DNA of 64,000 nucleotides from Diadema setosum. Its lineage: Eukaryota > Echinodermata > Echinoidea > Diadematoida > Diadematidae. Shown piece by piece: positions 23,293-35,924 of this stretch; the first letter of the stretch is position 1; every line of letters begins with the position of its first letter. Below the pieces are notes generated by a model that saw nothing but the letters and a program-made list of their open reading frames with translations, did not search any database and was not told the DNA's origin. The DNA is taken from assembly GCA_033980235.1 (NCBI GenBank), contig CM067059.1, positions 26,989,922 to 27,053,921 on the forward strand, written 5' to 3'. The translations under genes and the position numbers were made by a program.

Positions 23293-23945
23293 TATGCACC
23301 CTGCTGTGAATCGGAGCTGCACAATACCTGTTCTTATGATACAAAAACAATCAGCAGGCGTTGCAATAGCCACTAATTATACACAAGGCTACACGCTCCG
23401 CTCGACCGCCGGAGCTGCGCACGCTGGTTGCTCGCCATATCTGATTGGCATCAACCAATCGCTTACAGAAACTTTTTTCTTCCTTTCCTTTTACCCTCCT
23501 CCCTCTTTTTACCCTTTTTTTTTCTTCATCTGCTTCATTCATAATTGGGGTATCCTGAGGAGCATGCAATAAAAACATTGGCAAATTCATACCCCTCAGA
23601 GGCTGTCTAAAGTGACCCACGTCACCTCATGGCTCGTTTAAAAAAAAAAATGGTGCTATTTTAGAAGGAAAGGTCTGATATACCACGACGGTATCTACCA
23701 TTATGACAGGTTTGTATACTCCGGCATGATATCGATCGCACCTGCTGATGAAGAAATACTCCTCGAATACTCATCATAAACTGGAGTTTTCTCTCAGCTT
23801 CTTTTATGATACTATCCGTTGACGAGAGGACCTTCAGTACACTGAGAAGTTGAAACAAAATGGAAAATGGAGAAGTACTTGTATGAATCATTACGTAATC
23901 ATAATGGTCTATGTCTGAAGGGTAACATTAATCATTATCATCTCT
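23293..23945. other. Mixed DNA, no feature assigned
   Basis: GC-balanced patch at 23380-23470, a pyrimidine patch at 23475-23530 and otherwise AT-rich sequence. No gene is seen. Confidence 0.4.
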
Positions 23946-23949
23946 CATC

Positions 23950-24020
23950 TTTTTTTCTCTCTCTCTCTTCATCTCTCACTCTCCCCGCTCTGTTTCTCTC
24001 TTACTTTATCTCTCCTTTTT
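23950..24020. repeat. CT-rich tract
   Basis: Pyrimidine-rich TCTC units with T runs. A complementary GA tract follows at 24097-24160, so the pair can fold together. Confidence 0.8.
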
Positions 24021-24049
24021 TTAGAGTTTTTTTTTTTGTGCTTTGTTAG

Positions 24050-24720
24050 AGTAGTCGATATCTCCGACCTCAGTGATGAGATATATAAGGAGATCGAAAG
24101 AGAGAGAGAGAAAGATAAAGAGAAGGTGGGAGAAGGGGAGAAGGAGAGACGGAGAGCGAGAAATGAAATTACAGCAGGACTCCTCCTACGACGAAAAGGA
24201 CCGGCAGCATCTTCAACTTGGCGCTCTCCGGACGCAGCGGAGCGGAAAGATATGAGTCGCTTAGTGAACTTGGTCAATTTAGCAAATGTGTCGCGCGACA
24301 AGACGACCCACCGCGCCTCGATGCATGCCTCATGGGCAATCTTTGTGTCAAGCAGGAAAGCCAAGCACATGCCGGGACCATTGTTAATTTCCCCGCGCGA
24401 TAGCGAGTCGATAGCCGCGTTTTGTCGGGATGAAATTGGCCGGAAGTTTAACTCTGCGCTACCAGACGCCATTCAAAATCGATGCCCATCTTTGTGCGGG
24501 AGTGTCGGAGAGAGTGCACGAAAAGTGTGTTGGGTGGGGGGAAGAGAAGAGAGAAATGAGATTAGCACCTTGTGCAACACGCTCTTCCTTCCTCTTTACA
24601 CAAAGACCACACATCAACCCACACGTCCGCAACGAGCCAGACGACACTTAACCCGCCACCATGTTGAATAATATCAACACGTCAAAAAAGGAGCGCGCCA
24701 TCGTGTTTGTTCGTCTACCG
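24050..24720. promoter_or_regulatory. Complex GC-balanced island (holds a 211-codon open frame)
   Basis: This is the longest non-repetitive open frame in the window (24036-24671, +), but the opposite strand is also open for 167 codons. The first third reads a GA tract as charged low complexity, and no domain is recognisable. I therefore treat it as one of the GC-balanced islands, possibly regulatory, rather than a gene. The frame cannot be excluded without expression data. Confidence 0.25.
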
Positions 24721-26320
24721 TAGATAACTGAATGGACATACTCATGTACGCACACGCGCGCGTGGAAATTATGACTGGATGGTGTGAATATAGACAAGGA
24801 ATTTTCGACAATTAGGTACCAGTGCGGTCATAGAGAGCATGTCAATAAAACAGACATTTACACGTCACGTTGAGCCTCTATCTATCTCTTTTTAAACCAT
24901 CTACCATCTGCTTTCGACAATTATTGATATTGCTGTATTCATTTGCTTTTTTTAAGGGTGATTTCCATGAATCTCACGAGTATTTTAACAGTAATTTATA
25001 TCTACATTTCATCTTCTACTTGATGCCTGTCAGGACACCAAAATAAGTAGTCATGCATTAATACACAATATGCACCCTTGCACTTAATTCTCCCTCTTTC
25101 TCTCACACACACTCACTCTCTTTCTCTCTCGGTCTATCTATGGCTTTGGATAATTTGTGAATCAAGCGCTCTCAATGATGTCAGTCTTGAAATTCGTGGA
25201 TTTGTATTTTGGCCGCAAAGTATGTCCTCTTACAGTACACTCTGAGAGTCACTTAAAAATATTTCATATACTACGCTTTTTTTTTTTTTTTTTTTTTTTG
25301 CCGGACCGCTTCCTGTAATCGATTCTTCTTTTCTGTTCATCACCTACGCATCCTCGCACTAACGTGAGACATGTTCGTCAACCATGTGTCATTGGTGATA
25401 ATTTAATCACATTTTTTTCTTTATTCATTTTTATAGACAGTTTTTAATGTCTGTTAAACATATCTTGAGTCTATAATATCATGCCTTCGGAAGCTCTCAT
25501 TGCTACAATCCTCTGAAAGATTCGGTGTATTTGAATATCTTTTATTTTGTGTGTGTGTAACCGCTTACGCAGAAAGCTATATTTTGTCTATTCTCTTTTC
25601 CTTAACAATAAACAACTAATTTGTTGTCGTTTAGTTGTCATTGCTCTTCCATATGTTTAGGCCATGAGAGCTCCGTTTTTAGAGTAGTTTGCCTCCGGCA
25701 TTATTTTCTTTGCTTCCTCCCTCCCTTCGACCATCGAGCGAGCCTTCACCACCCCGATTCATCCCGGTCACGCAGAGTCACCTGCCCTCTCCACTTGTCA
25801 TTTGGGTATACCGCTCTTTCACCACTAAGCACGGCGGAGGAAAGTTACAGTATAATACACCCGCCATCAGATATATACAAAGGACGGTCTTCACAAATAT
25901 ACGGCAGCAATACACGTTGCTTGACAAACCCAATGATATCTTGCTAAAATCGTTCCAAAACGTTGACAGGTTTTTATTCTTCTTCTGGTATTTATTCATT
26001 TTCTAGTCTTAAGTTTCCCAAATATCTCCTATTTGTGAACTCCTATAGACTGACGAAAACGATAACATCGAACATGATTATCTAAGTCGCATTTCCTTAA
26101 CATGTCATGACAATTCTAGATTGATGATTGTTAGTTAATCGGAGTCTGGAGAAGAAAAAAAGTTCTCGCTGTGTGTATATATATTTTAAAATGTGTATAG
26201 TTTACTAGTGAATTTCAGTCGATAAATGAAATTAGCCCTGAATTTCATAGATACGTTCGACTATAATAGGGAAACTGAAAGCGGGAATCTGGAAGTGACA
26301 ATGTATTACAATGATATAGA
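24720..26320. other. AT-rich DNA with a T23 run
   Basis: Pyrimidine tract at 25088-25132 and a T run of about 23 at 25278-25300. Frames at 25621-26006 are unrecognised. No other feature is seen. Confidence 0.45.
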
Positions 26321-26323
26321 TAC

Positions 26324-26324
<1 letters not shown>

Positions 26325-26361
<37 letters not shown>
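26325..26361. repeat. (GAT)n microsatellite
   Basis: About twelve GAT units. Confidence 0.9.
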
Positions 26362-26500
26362 GTTAGTATACTTATGATGGCACTGATCGTAATTATAATG
26401 ATGCTACAAATGACAATACTGAGATAAAGAAATGATTTACCACACTTTAACGCAGATTAGCACAAGCGTCGAAAGCGACAGTGTGTGTACGTTCACACAG

Positions 26501-26760
26501 ATTCAATTCAATTCATTTATTTTTCATACTTCTCGTATATGAATATTACATCAGAAATGATAATACAGGTTCTTTTACCTTGTAAACAATGTGCAAAAAC
26601 AAACAATATACATGGTAATAACACATCCATTGTAATGATAACTGGTCGAAATCGAATGGGGTTGAACATAGAGAAGTATGACGAGATCTACATGAAAGCA
26701 AGCTTGTTTGGCTGTAAGCCCCGAGTAATCAGTGTTTGTGAAAAAACGGAGAACGGATAG
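26501..26760 (-). mobile_element. Reverse-oriented retrotransposon 3' end
   Basis: Read on the minus strand it ends in AAAAATAAATGAATTGAATT followed by GAATC, the shared tail type. The body to about 26640 is AT-rich like a 3' untranslated region. The 91-codon plus-strand frame across it is not recognised. Confidence 0.35.
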
Positions 26761-28260
26761 AAGATAAAACCAGGTGAGTTAATGGTACCAAATAAGAAAA
26801 GCGGGGTATGCCTATGTGGTAAAAAAAAAAAAAAAAGAGAGAGAGATAGAGAGAGAAAAACAAACTATACTAAAATGTGAACCATTATTGTGACCGAGCT
26901 ATCATTTTTTTTTTCCGGAGTAGAACATGATTTGCTTATACAGCCTACTTTGGTGTACATTATAATCTGTTGTTGCATTGTTGATGTTAATACAACTACG
27001 AGAGAGAGAGAGAAAAAAAAAGAGGAAAAATTACTGCCTAGACCGTACACATACAAGTAGTATTTCAGTACAGCGTCTAAAAAAAGGCAAGTTAAGATGA
27101 TGTGGTGAAAGTAATATATTAAGAGAAACTCAACAGAAGTACTGTTGGAAGGAAACTTCCTGCTTCAGAAATTGTTGCGTTCAGTGTATGAAGGATTAAT
27201 GTGCTTCGCTTGGTTGTATCATATTTCAGTTCTCTGATCAATTTCCTCATGTCACCAGCAAAAACATTCTAGTGCTACTTCAAATTTTACAACGGAAAAC
27301 AGCAAAACCTTTCCAGATCAACTCTTCCCCACCCCCTCAAGACAAAAACATCAATAACAACAAAAATAATAATGATAATAAATCACTGAAAACAAAGGTA
27401 ACCCTATGTCATTTCCCACGCATCTTCTTAAGGAGTCCATATCTTCTATAGATGTGTGTATTTCATCCTATGACATCACAAAACTCATAGTGGTCATTGC
27501 TTTGCTTGAAAGAATCAATGAGGTTACTTTATATTCTCTATTTACCTTACTTTATATTACAATGTTTTGCGGAAAACTTACATACACTTAATATATGTTA
27601 ATCCATCTATGTATGTAATGCGCTCCAGTTCATATAGCTATATTGCATAATCCAAAAATTCACAAGACGTGATAGCCTGCATGATCAACAAGCGCTCATC
27701 GTATAAAGTTATCAGTTGTAAGTCTGTTTGATTGTTGTTGTTGTACTCTTGCATTTTACTTTCCGTATAATATTACCATCTTCCTTCTCCTACATAGTAC
27801 ACGTACCAACATAATATGTGGTATACCTCATTAATACAAATCCAAACTTATGTGGTGTTTTCTTGAGTTCGTCAGACCCTCTGAAGCTTTCAATAATATG
27901 TATCTGAATATTGAGTCCTAATATCTGAATATTGTCCCTCATGGGAAAATGTCCAAATTTCCCATAGACCTATCAAAGAAATGGTATATTTCAGAGACTG
28001 CCATCACACGTATGTAAAATGATCTGTTCCGGAAAAAACGAAAGAGCTCGGAGATAAGAGAAGGTGCGATCAGTTGTTCTTGAAATTGAGCTCATAAACA
28101 CAGTGGGTGAATATCAAACTCCAGAATAACAATGTTATAGAAATCTCGTGAAGTTTCGAACTTCAAAGCATTTTTAAACTTTGATTTGGAAACGAAAGTA
28201 TTTTTTTCTTTCTTTAAATTGCAAAACCATTTCATGTTGCAATCTCCTTGACTTGTATGC
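26761..28260. other. AT-rich DNA, no gene seen
   Basis: A run with GA repeats at 26820-26860, GAGA at 27000-27022, and otherwise unassigned sequence with short unconvincing frames. Confidence 0.45.
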
Positions 28261-28261
28261 C

Positions 28262-28800
28262 TTAATCTGTGTGGAGTGGTGACGACGAGTCATTATGTTC
28301 ACAGGTGTTTTCACTGTGTTCAAAAAATATTACAGTCCCTACACAAAATAATTGATGCAGGTTATGCCACAAAATTTTTGCTCGGACATGATTGTCGGAG
28401 AGGTATATTATCATCTTTGACCAAGAAGAAGCTGATTTCTTGCATATCAATGTCTGACTCCCTACTCTGGTATTCCTGTCGATTGCTTTTATTTCACCTC
28501 ACAGGGGCTCGTATCATATGCAGAGAAGCAAAGGATATGGACCGTGTTCTCGGCGGAGGATGGCTCGGAGTGGCCGAGCAGTATTTATTTGATATCAGCC
28601 AGAAAGTGATTTCTATACTTTTGGGAGAAATGAATGAGGGAGAGAATATTGCATTAGGCTCAACACGGTCGGCGATTCTGGTTTCATTCCTCGAGGCGAG
28701 TTTTGTGAGAGCAAGGAGTATTTACAGATCGCACGTCGTGAAAACAGTGCTTGAGATATCGCGTGGCGGAGTCGGAGAGTTGAGGACTGTTTAGCATTCG
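28262..28800. promoter_or_regulatory. Complex island with a 172-codon open frame
   Basis: The plus-strand frame 28276-28794 is not low-complexity. Composition changes mid-way, from AT-rich to GC-balanced at about 28500, without a change in coding style, and no domain is visible. The second half is complex, non-repetitive sequence with an AT-homeodomain-like GTATTTATTTGATATC. Either an unrecognised gene piece or, as I favour, regulatory sequence. Confidence 0.25.
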
Positions 28801-28829
28801 AGTCGCAGAGTTGCCAAGCTCTCGTCCTC

Positions 28830-29800
28830 TTTTTTTTTTCTTCATTATCTCTCTCCCTCTATTTCCCTTTCTTTCTTTCTTTTTTCTTTCTTCCTTTCCT
28901 CCTATCCCACTCTCTGCGTGCCTCTTTACAAGGCTTATCTGAGATATTATGGCATATCATCAGCCGAGGTAGGTTAATGCGTGATTTTCGTGAAAACACT
29001 CTTCACAGCGCCGACGAATCCCTCGGGTGACTGCTTTGCCGGCTCGCCTCCCCTTTCCCTTGCCATGTCCTTCCTGAAGGTCTAGCAACAAGAAGAAGAT
29101 GGAAAGCAGAAAACAAACCAACAAACTACAAAATAAAAAAAACCCACCGAGAAGGAGAAGAAGACGACGACGAAGTAGAAGAAGACGAGGAGGAGCAAGA
29201 TCAAGAAGTTAAAGGAGATGAAAATGAAGATAGCACAGGGAGGGGAAAAAGGCAGAGATGCATCTCGGTTTCTTGCTCCGGAAGCTACGGGAGGCTCAAG
29301 AGTAAGGTGATCTGACACGCTTGCCTCTCCCAGCCCCATAGCTCGCGGTCCAAGATTGGGTCAGGGGAATAGCTAAACCGCCCTGCCAAGGGCTCTCCAT
29401 GCCAAAGAAGCACAGAGAGGGAAAGAGGGAGAGAGAAAGAAAGAAAAAATACAAGGGGGAAAAGGCGTCCATTGCAGTCACAAAACGGAACACATCTCGA
29501 CTGCTCGTGACTGGTCCAAGTGGCTCTCCAACCAGATTAGGAGGGAGCTGAACGAGCCTGGAATTTCCCGGCAGAGAAACATCCCAGCTACCCTGAGCCA
29601 AGAGAGTCGTGTAGGCTTGTATTTATCCGGAAAGGCGCGCGGGGCTAGCCCCACGGGTGTTGTCCATACGGCTACGTCAGCCCTAGCATTCACTTTCGGA
29701 GTCGAGTCAAGTGGCTTGTCTTGGTCCGCTCGGCATCTGCTTATATCCTTACGACCGTTTTTCTCGCTCATTCCTCCCATAACATTTTTGAGCACTCAGT
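28830..29800. promoter_or_regulatory. Complex island, second part
   Basis: After a pyrimidine tract (28828-28905) comes GC-balanced sequence, interrupted by an AGAAGA purine tract at 29085-29215. A short self-complementary word (CGCGCGGGGCTAGCCCC near 29636-29652) and a TACGTCAG half-CRE follow. Frames are open on both strands and unrecognised. Function inferred only. Confidence 0.25.
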
Positions 29801-30500
29801 ACAGCAAGATTTTCCCACAGATCAGGCTTTTATGGAAGAGAAAAAAAGAAGGAAAGAAAGAAAGAAAGAAAAGTCTGAGTATCACAGGGAAATTTTCTAA
29901 TTTTTGCAAGATTCATTTACAGGTTTGAGGGAGCTGCGTTTCTTTCATAAGTTGATATTCAAACAGTCGTACTTCGGATATCACAAAATTACTCAAACCG
30001 AGCTTCCATTCAAAACAAAACGAGAATGGCTGAGCATTTTTTTTTTTTTTTTTTTTGACAAAACGAGTTGATTTGATCATGATGTCATGGTACTGGTTCC
30101 ACGGTAGCAGAAAATGAAGGGGATATAGTATGTCAGGAATTTCACAATACGATTTAAACGAAGTCATGGTTATATTCATGATTGCGCAATACGACCAAAC
30201 ATCTCCAAACTGGAGTGATTATCGTCATTGATCAGTCGCTTCTTTCTCATCTGGAACCAGCCTTTCCTTCGTTTGCAAACCCATCGAGTTTGTTTGTTTG
30301 TTTTTTCCTTACCCCCATTATTGCTTATAATCTCCACCATTTCAGTTAGTTACATCATGGGGCGCTGTTGCGACCAATAACGCCTTCAGAATCTTCTGAG
30401 GTCCCCGAATCGAATTTGTTGATGGCAGTGGTATGTGCACTTCGTCAGGATACTCTAGATTCTCACTGGCTAATCCTCTGGATCCGATGGGTATATACAG
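29800..30500. other. Unassigned DNA
   Basis: GAAA units at 29845-29872 and a T run at 30039-30056. Nothing else is recognised. Confidence 0.45.
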
Positions 30501-30673
30501 GAAACCAAAGGAAATCCAAGGAAACCAAAACCCAAATATAAATGTGGATTAATTAAAAGCCATATCAGGAGAGCATATCAGTGAAAGTTTGGGGAAACTC
30601 GGACAATTGATGCAAAAGTTATGAATTTAAAGATTACAGCTAGTTCCTGACGTCATAATTATATGGACAACAA

Positions 30674-31411
30674 TAGAAACAAATAGACCTAAATTCTGGA
30701 ATTCCTTGGATAGCAGCATAAAAGAAGCTCTTAGCTTTAACACTTTTACTTTTAAATTAAAGAAATTTTTTATCAATTCTTGTATCACTGGGGACTTGCA
30801 TTTTTGAAAGCCGCTAATTTATTTCTTTGTTTTAACGTCTTTGTTTAATTTATTTCATAATCGTTATAACATAATATTATTATTATAGTCCATATCTCGG
30901 TAAGGCTATAAACTCATGTGCTTTGTCATCGACCCTTGAACTCTTCATCCTTTGTTTCTTTCCTTGTTCTCCTCTTGATCCTGTCCCTTTTCTGACCTTT
31001 GACTTCCTGTTTATTCTTTCCACGTGTATGTAAGAGAACTGTTTTGTTTCTGTCGGTGTGTGCGTTTGTGTGCGTATTTGTTTTATGTTCTGTTTCCCAA
31101 GCAATATGTCTTTTCGTTTCGTTTGATTATTACTACAATTTACTACTCACGAAGGGACTGCATTCTACAAGCTAGGCTTTTTAGCAATCCCTTCCATTTC
31201 CGACTTTTTTTTTTCTTTGTTACGATTCATTTACAGTTTGTCCATACATTTCTTCATCTAAAGTATGTTTTGTCTCATTGTAAACAAATGACGTGCATTT
31301 AAATCTCATTTGAATATGCAAAAGTCGCATTGTACTTTACTTTGTTTATATGCAAATATCATATTGTATACTTTCGTCGGAAATGATATGAAATGAAATG
31401 AAATTATAAGA
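30674..31411 (+). mobile_element. 5'-truncated non-LTR retrotransposon (CR1/L2/Jockey-like)
   Basis: The insertion begins just before a reverse-transcriptase C-terminus (30685-30807), continues as an AT-rich 3' untranslated region and ends in ATATGAAATGAAATGAAATT at about 31387-31406. The host foldback resumes immediately after. Tail type, orientation and 5' truncation fit target-primed reverse transcription. This copy anchors the interpretation of the other short-unit tails in the window. Confidence 0.65.
30685..30807 (+). pseudogene. C-terminal fragment of a retrotransposon reverse transcriptase
   Basis: Forty codons plus a stop. The peptide RPKFWNSLDSSIKEALSFNT followed by FTFKLKKFF shows the typical CR1/L2/Jockey C-terminal signature: P-K-x-W-N-S-L, S-x-I-K, then F-K-x-x-L-K-x-F. 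The frame is open to its natural stop at 30805-30807. Upstream sequence is missing because of the truncation. Confidence 0.65.
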
Positions 31412-31757
31412 AATGTACAACACATTTTTACTTTTTAGCATAATGAAAGAAAACCTGACTTACCTCTTTCGGAAAGCAGGGGAAATAACAGTACGGAATA
31501 CGTACTTTTCATGAAAAATGAAATTCTAAGGAATTCTCCTTATATATTCTTTGTACAAATTGTAGTATTGTTGTCCATACAAGACGCCATAGACTGCGCT
31601 ATAGAAGTCTGATTCTTATCCAGCACCGAAACGTTAAAAATTCATAACTTTTGAATTGATTGTGCAATTTTTTTCAAATTTTCACTGATGTGTTTTACTA
31701 ATAATATTGTTACTTTCATTCAATCCACATCTATATTTGGATTTTGGTTTCCTTTAA

Positions 31758-32115
31758 ATGGATGGTATAGTTATGGTTGAGATGGGGATGTAAGTTTTGA
31801 CTGTTTGCAAAATAAATATAAAATATTAAAGTGCATGTAATTTTAGGAGGAATTCAAAGTATTTTTTTTAATGACAATTGGTTTTGAAATGGCTGAGATA
31901 CCCCAAAACAAAAAGGTCTTGATAAAAGGTTAGACCCTCCTTTCATTAGAACCACTTTGGTTGTTTTTTTTTAACCTATAAACAACCGATTTTCATTAAG
32001 TAAAATTTGAATCCCTCTTAGAATTGCATGCTCTTTAATATTTCATCTAAGTGGTTTCTAATTATTTCGCAAAAAGTTAATTCCCATCTCAACCAAAAAC
32101 TAATGTATATGTCAT
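31758..32115. mobile_element. Second foldback element abutting the first at TTAA
   Basis: The left arm (about 31758-31870) contains GGTTGAGATGGGGAT and AAATATTAAAGTGCATGTAA. The right arm (about 31990-32110), read on the minus strand, contains GGTTGAGATGGGAAT and AAATATTAAAGAGCATGCAA. Arms exceed 100 bases. The left edge starts at the TTAA that ends the preceding foldback. No coding capacity; a non-autonomous DNA element is the likely class. Confidence 0.65.
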
Positions 32116-32540
32116 TCCTTTCAGCCGACGATACGATGGTTGCATTTTCAAAATTGTTTCTCTACTGACCAAGCAAAACGTCAACTGATGTACTGAGCTG
32201 ATTTTTTTTTCCCCCGACGATTCCAAATTACGTGCATATAATTAAAATTGATGGCTATGGCTGAATTTTCGGCACATCGATATTTACTCCTCTGTTATCC
32301 TTTTATAAACGAAAACGCTTTATATGCTTTATTTTTACTCTTCTACGAGCAATGTATCATATAAAATAAATTGAATGTAAAGGACACGCACAAGAATATT
32401 GAACCTTTAACATTCTTTGGGAGAGTAGGTCTATTTCCCTCCATAACCTTGACAGCCGTTTATGCATATCAAACACGCTATTTATTTGACCAATTTTTTT
32501 CCACGAAAAGCTTTCACATTAAATGATACACTTTTTCGTC
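32116..32540. other. Unassigned AT-rich DNA
   Basis: Nothing recognisable. Confidence 0.5.
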
Positions 32541-34200
32541 TTAATTGCTTTACATTTCAGCAGTAACGCACCCGTGAATGGAAATTAGGCAGAGAGCTTG
32601 CCCCCCTGTTGCTTTCAGCAATCGAACTCATCTTCTGCCATCTCTCTCCCTCTCTTCCCCTCCTTCTAAGGCACTTCTTTTCCTTCTTTTTACCTTTCTC
32701 TCCACTTATCTTGCAGAGTTTCTTCTTCAAAGCTGGACACATGGGTCGCTGGCAGCTGCTCGACAATACGCTGCAGCTCCCCCAGTCAGTTAGAAGCGAC
32801 CACCTCCAGTCGCTTGCGAGCCAAACTTGCATGAACGGTGGCAGTAATGGTACTTTTCTCACTTCTTGCCGTGCAAAGTGGTTTTAGATGTGCCGCACGC
32901 GAAGGGCGCATTACCGGTCGTCGGTGAAAGTATCGCCCTATTGGGGCGCTCCTCAATCAACCTCAGAAAAAAGAAAAAAAATCCTCATTCGCGTTCTGCG
33001 CTCTTCTCTCGCGCGGTTTCGTGGTGTGCGCGCGTGCGGCGCATATCGAGCGACAAACCGCGCTGTGTAAACACGCAGTCAGTTTTTCGTGCAGACGGGC
33101 CGCAAATCTCGACCCCCCGCTCGAAATCGCGACTATTGGAAATTACACGCGAACACACTGATTACGGCGCCTCGGTTGAAAGAATTTCTCATTCTGAATC
33201 AGCAGGCCTTATCATAATAACCCAGCCCCGATAAATCAATAAGGTATCATCCACGCAAGAGGGAAGATACGGCGCGCGTAGTACTTGTATTACCTGTTTT
33301 CCACTTTGTAATGGTCCTATTTTACACACATCCCGCCGTCCTTGAATGAGATAATAAGCTGACCACCGATCCTGCGATGACGACATCTGTTTATTCAGAT
33401 ACCTCAGCTGAGACGAGTGTAGGGAGATATCTGTAACATAATGATTCCACTGAGAGCGCAAAATACCCCCACCCTTCAACGATTATTCGTCATAACGCTG
33501 CGCCTCTGCACGCACTTGTAGGAAGATCAGGCACCATCATTGTCTGCCCGTGTTGCGCATCGACGATTATTCCGCACGCGCGACGATGCATAATTATCGC
33601 TGCAAGCCTAGATATCGATTAAGGCTTGTCTGACGTGGCTCCGCAAACATCAACAATATCGCAATAACAGACTTTAATCTGAATTATCAATGTTCTTCGC
33701 TTCAACGAAGGGTTCTTCTCTTTCCGCATCCCCGGCCCGTGACGTAGTAAAATCAATTCCCCGTGTAGAGAATCATGTTCTACTTTTCGGCTCATCACAT
33801 ATTATTGTCATAACTTTAATTAGCAGCTTTGCTTGACGGGCTTCCGATCGATCCATTTTTTTTTCTCTCTTTTTTTTTTTCTTATACTTCAGCACTCCCT
33901 GCTGTGAATATCAACACGGCGTCCACAGATATACAGTGATTTGTTCTTTGCTCCGATATACAGTATATTTTTTTCTCTTTTTCACTCTGTGTTCGTTTCT
34001 GCTGGCTTGGAGAACTCCTTATTCATCCGATTTTGTGGGTTGGGTACATTAGCATTTTGATGACCCGTCCACCATGCACGCTTTCGTAATTGTAAACATC
34101 ACAGAAAGTGAGATGGTTATGCATACTAATGTGACAGTTGAAGACCAGATCCGGAAAGTGACACGGACGAGCGTTTGTTTATGCTAAACGCTGTAAAATT
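32540..34200. promoter_or_regulatory. Large complex island, candidate cis-regulatory cluster
   Basis: This is the most persistent GC-balanced, low-repeat stretch between 32.5 and 34.2 kb. Features include AAGCCTAGATATCGATTAAG(GCTT) at 33604-33627, a near-palindrome around ATCGATTA, and TAATCT plus AACAAT words near 33650-33680. There are many ATTATC/GATAA words between 33200 and 33600. T and CT runs occur at 33857-33880. The 122-codon frame at 32866-33234 is unrecognised. Regulatory function is an inference. Confidence 0.35.
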
Positions 34201-35400
34201 TGTACTTCAGGTTAAGGGGATAATCGATCAAAAAGATGAAAAGTCTTGTATATGATTCAGAACTACGATTAGTAATACCAATACGGACTTTTACCATGCG
34301 ATCATAATTATCCTCCCTGTTTACAACGGGCATCTTCGACAATAGATCACTGTTATGAAGAGACGTGATGATAATGATTGATGTTGTGATGAAATATTTC
34401 TATAGTTTCATGAGCGGAGATGATAGAATTTTGCATCAATGAATTATGATTGGAAAAAAAAAATCATTGCTATTACTACCGAAACAATTTCATTTCATGG
34501 GTTTACATTTCGAGCTGTTGACTTCATTATGTTCATTTCCATATTCACTCCTCAAAAGAAAAGATTTAAAGCACAAAACGTGAAGTTCTTAAGTCGACCT
34601 ATACAGGCATGGAAAAACAAAATCCCAACTCGCGCCAACACCTAAGCAGAACGCGCACGATCACACGTCAACATACAAAGATAACGTTAAGGAGAATTGC
34701 AGGTTAGCATCTGAGAACGATAGATTCAAAGTAATGGAAAGACATCCTTATAATCTTGGGGTACACTGACTGACAAAAATGGCGCACACACAGACACACC
34801 TACACATTTGCTCGTGTGAGTATTTTGTTAGAAATCATGCTTACGTCACTCAATCAAAAGAATATTTAATCCTCCCACAAAAATAAAGTAAGTAATAAGC
34901 ATTGATTAAGAGAGAGAAAAAAAAGAACGCGAGCACACACACACTAAAATAAAAACGGAACACATCGTACCAAAGTACCAAAGTGTGAATATAGTCTGCA
35001 CATAGATGTCGGTGTTTTATCTAATTCTTGTCCTTTGGCCAACCCAAGGAGCTGTGTTGATAACATGGCGTTAAAGTCTAAGTTTAAGAGGAACTTGCTG
35101 CGGCATATAATGGAATCATAACATCCGCATAATTATCCTTTGAATTTAATAGCTTCCGCATTGTCTACGCTCAGTTCATTCACTTAATCGACTATTATAT
35201 CTTTTTTTCTTCTTTTTTTTTGTCTTGTCTGATTTCCCTCTAAGTTTACTCACCTGTGGCTATCGCTGTTTTCCATCATTATTCCCCTGAAGAAAGAACA
35301 AAAAAAAATCCTCCATATCTACTTAAAAAGTGCCGACCTTATTAATCACAGCTATATCTCTTACATCAATGGACTAGAATCTCGATCAAAATTGACCCCA
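34200..35400. other. AT-rich DNA with one well-initiated micro-ORF
   Basis: An 18-codon frame, MALKSKFKRNLLRHIMES, starts at 35065 in a good Kozak context (AACATGG) and stops at 35121. It is too short to judge. CA patches occur at 34783-34802 and 34935-34944. No other feature is seen. Confidence 0.3.
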
Positions 35401-35402
35401 TT

Positions 35403-35429
35403 CCCCCCCCCCCCCAAAAAAAAAAAAAA
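35403..35429. repeat. C13-A14 homopolymer junction
   Basis: Pure C run joined directly to a pure A run. Confidence 0.95.
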
Positions 35430-35439
35430 TGGAAAAATA

Positions 35440-35920
35440 TTCCTGACAGTGTATTACCAATTTAAACCGCTGAATAGATGCAGGTGCTAATGAAGAAGAA
35501 AAACAGCAAAAAAGAGGAAGCATGCCTTCTGAGAAGAAAAAAAATCTGGAGCGGGAAGAAAAAACAAAAAACAAAAACACATGACATCGTATGTCGACTG
35601 AGCAGCCGAACATCCACGGACACACCCGGTGAAAGGAAGGAGTCTAAGAACACGGTTTATCCATCCCGTCTTCTCAATTTCCTTCCATGTACACCCGACG
35701 AGGCACGAATCGCTGTGATTCTCTTGAAGCTGGCGGAGTGCCGAAAAGGAAATCGGACTAATGAGGTGAGAATGGGGCGAGTGGCGAGATGTTGATGTAC
35801 GGATGTGAGGTTCAAACAAGAAAAAAAAAAGAGAAGAAAAACAGAGATCAAAAAGGAACAGAGCTCGAAAGATGGCATAAGAGTTGAGTAAGTAAGGCAA
35901 AATCCCCTAGTATCAAGTTG
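35440..35920. other. Complex patch, unassigned
   Basis: Purine-rich borders surround a GC-balanced core (35580-35800). Overlapping frames on both strands are unrecognised. Confidence 0.35.
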
Positions 35921-35924
35921 ATCC

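Larger units (their letters stand above)
30505..31757. mobile_element. Foldback (MITE) copy split by a retrotransposon insertion
   Basis: The left part (30505-30673) and right part (about 31415-31757) match the two arms of the intact element at 37081-37638. They share AATGTGGATT, ATCAGTGAAAGTTTG, CGGACAAT, TATGAATTT and, on the other side, TTTCAGAAAGCAGGGG-like words. The right end is followed by TTAA at 31754-31757. The gap holds a retrotransposon fragment, so the foldback is older. The arms pair with each other. Confidence 0.75.

Noticed and set aside
24036..24671. 211-codon frame, the longest in the window, as a gene
   Set aside because: A similarly long frame is open on the opposite strand, the N-terminal third is a GA tract, and no domain is visible.
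28276..28794. 172-codon frame as a gene
   Set aside because: No family resemblance, and composition shifts abruptly in the middle, as expected for chance opening across two kinds of DNA.
35065..35121. Micropeptide gene
   Set aside because: Good start context but only 18 codons, no conservation evidence and no transcript signal visible.
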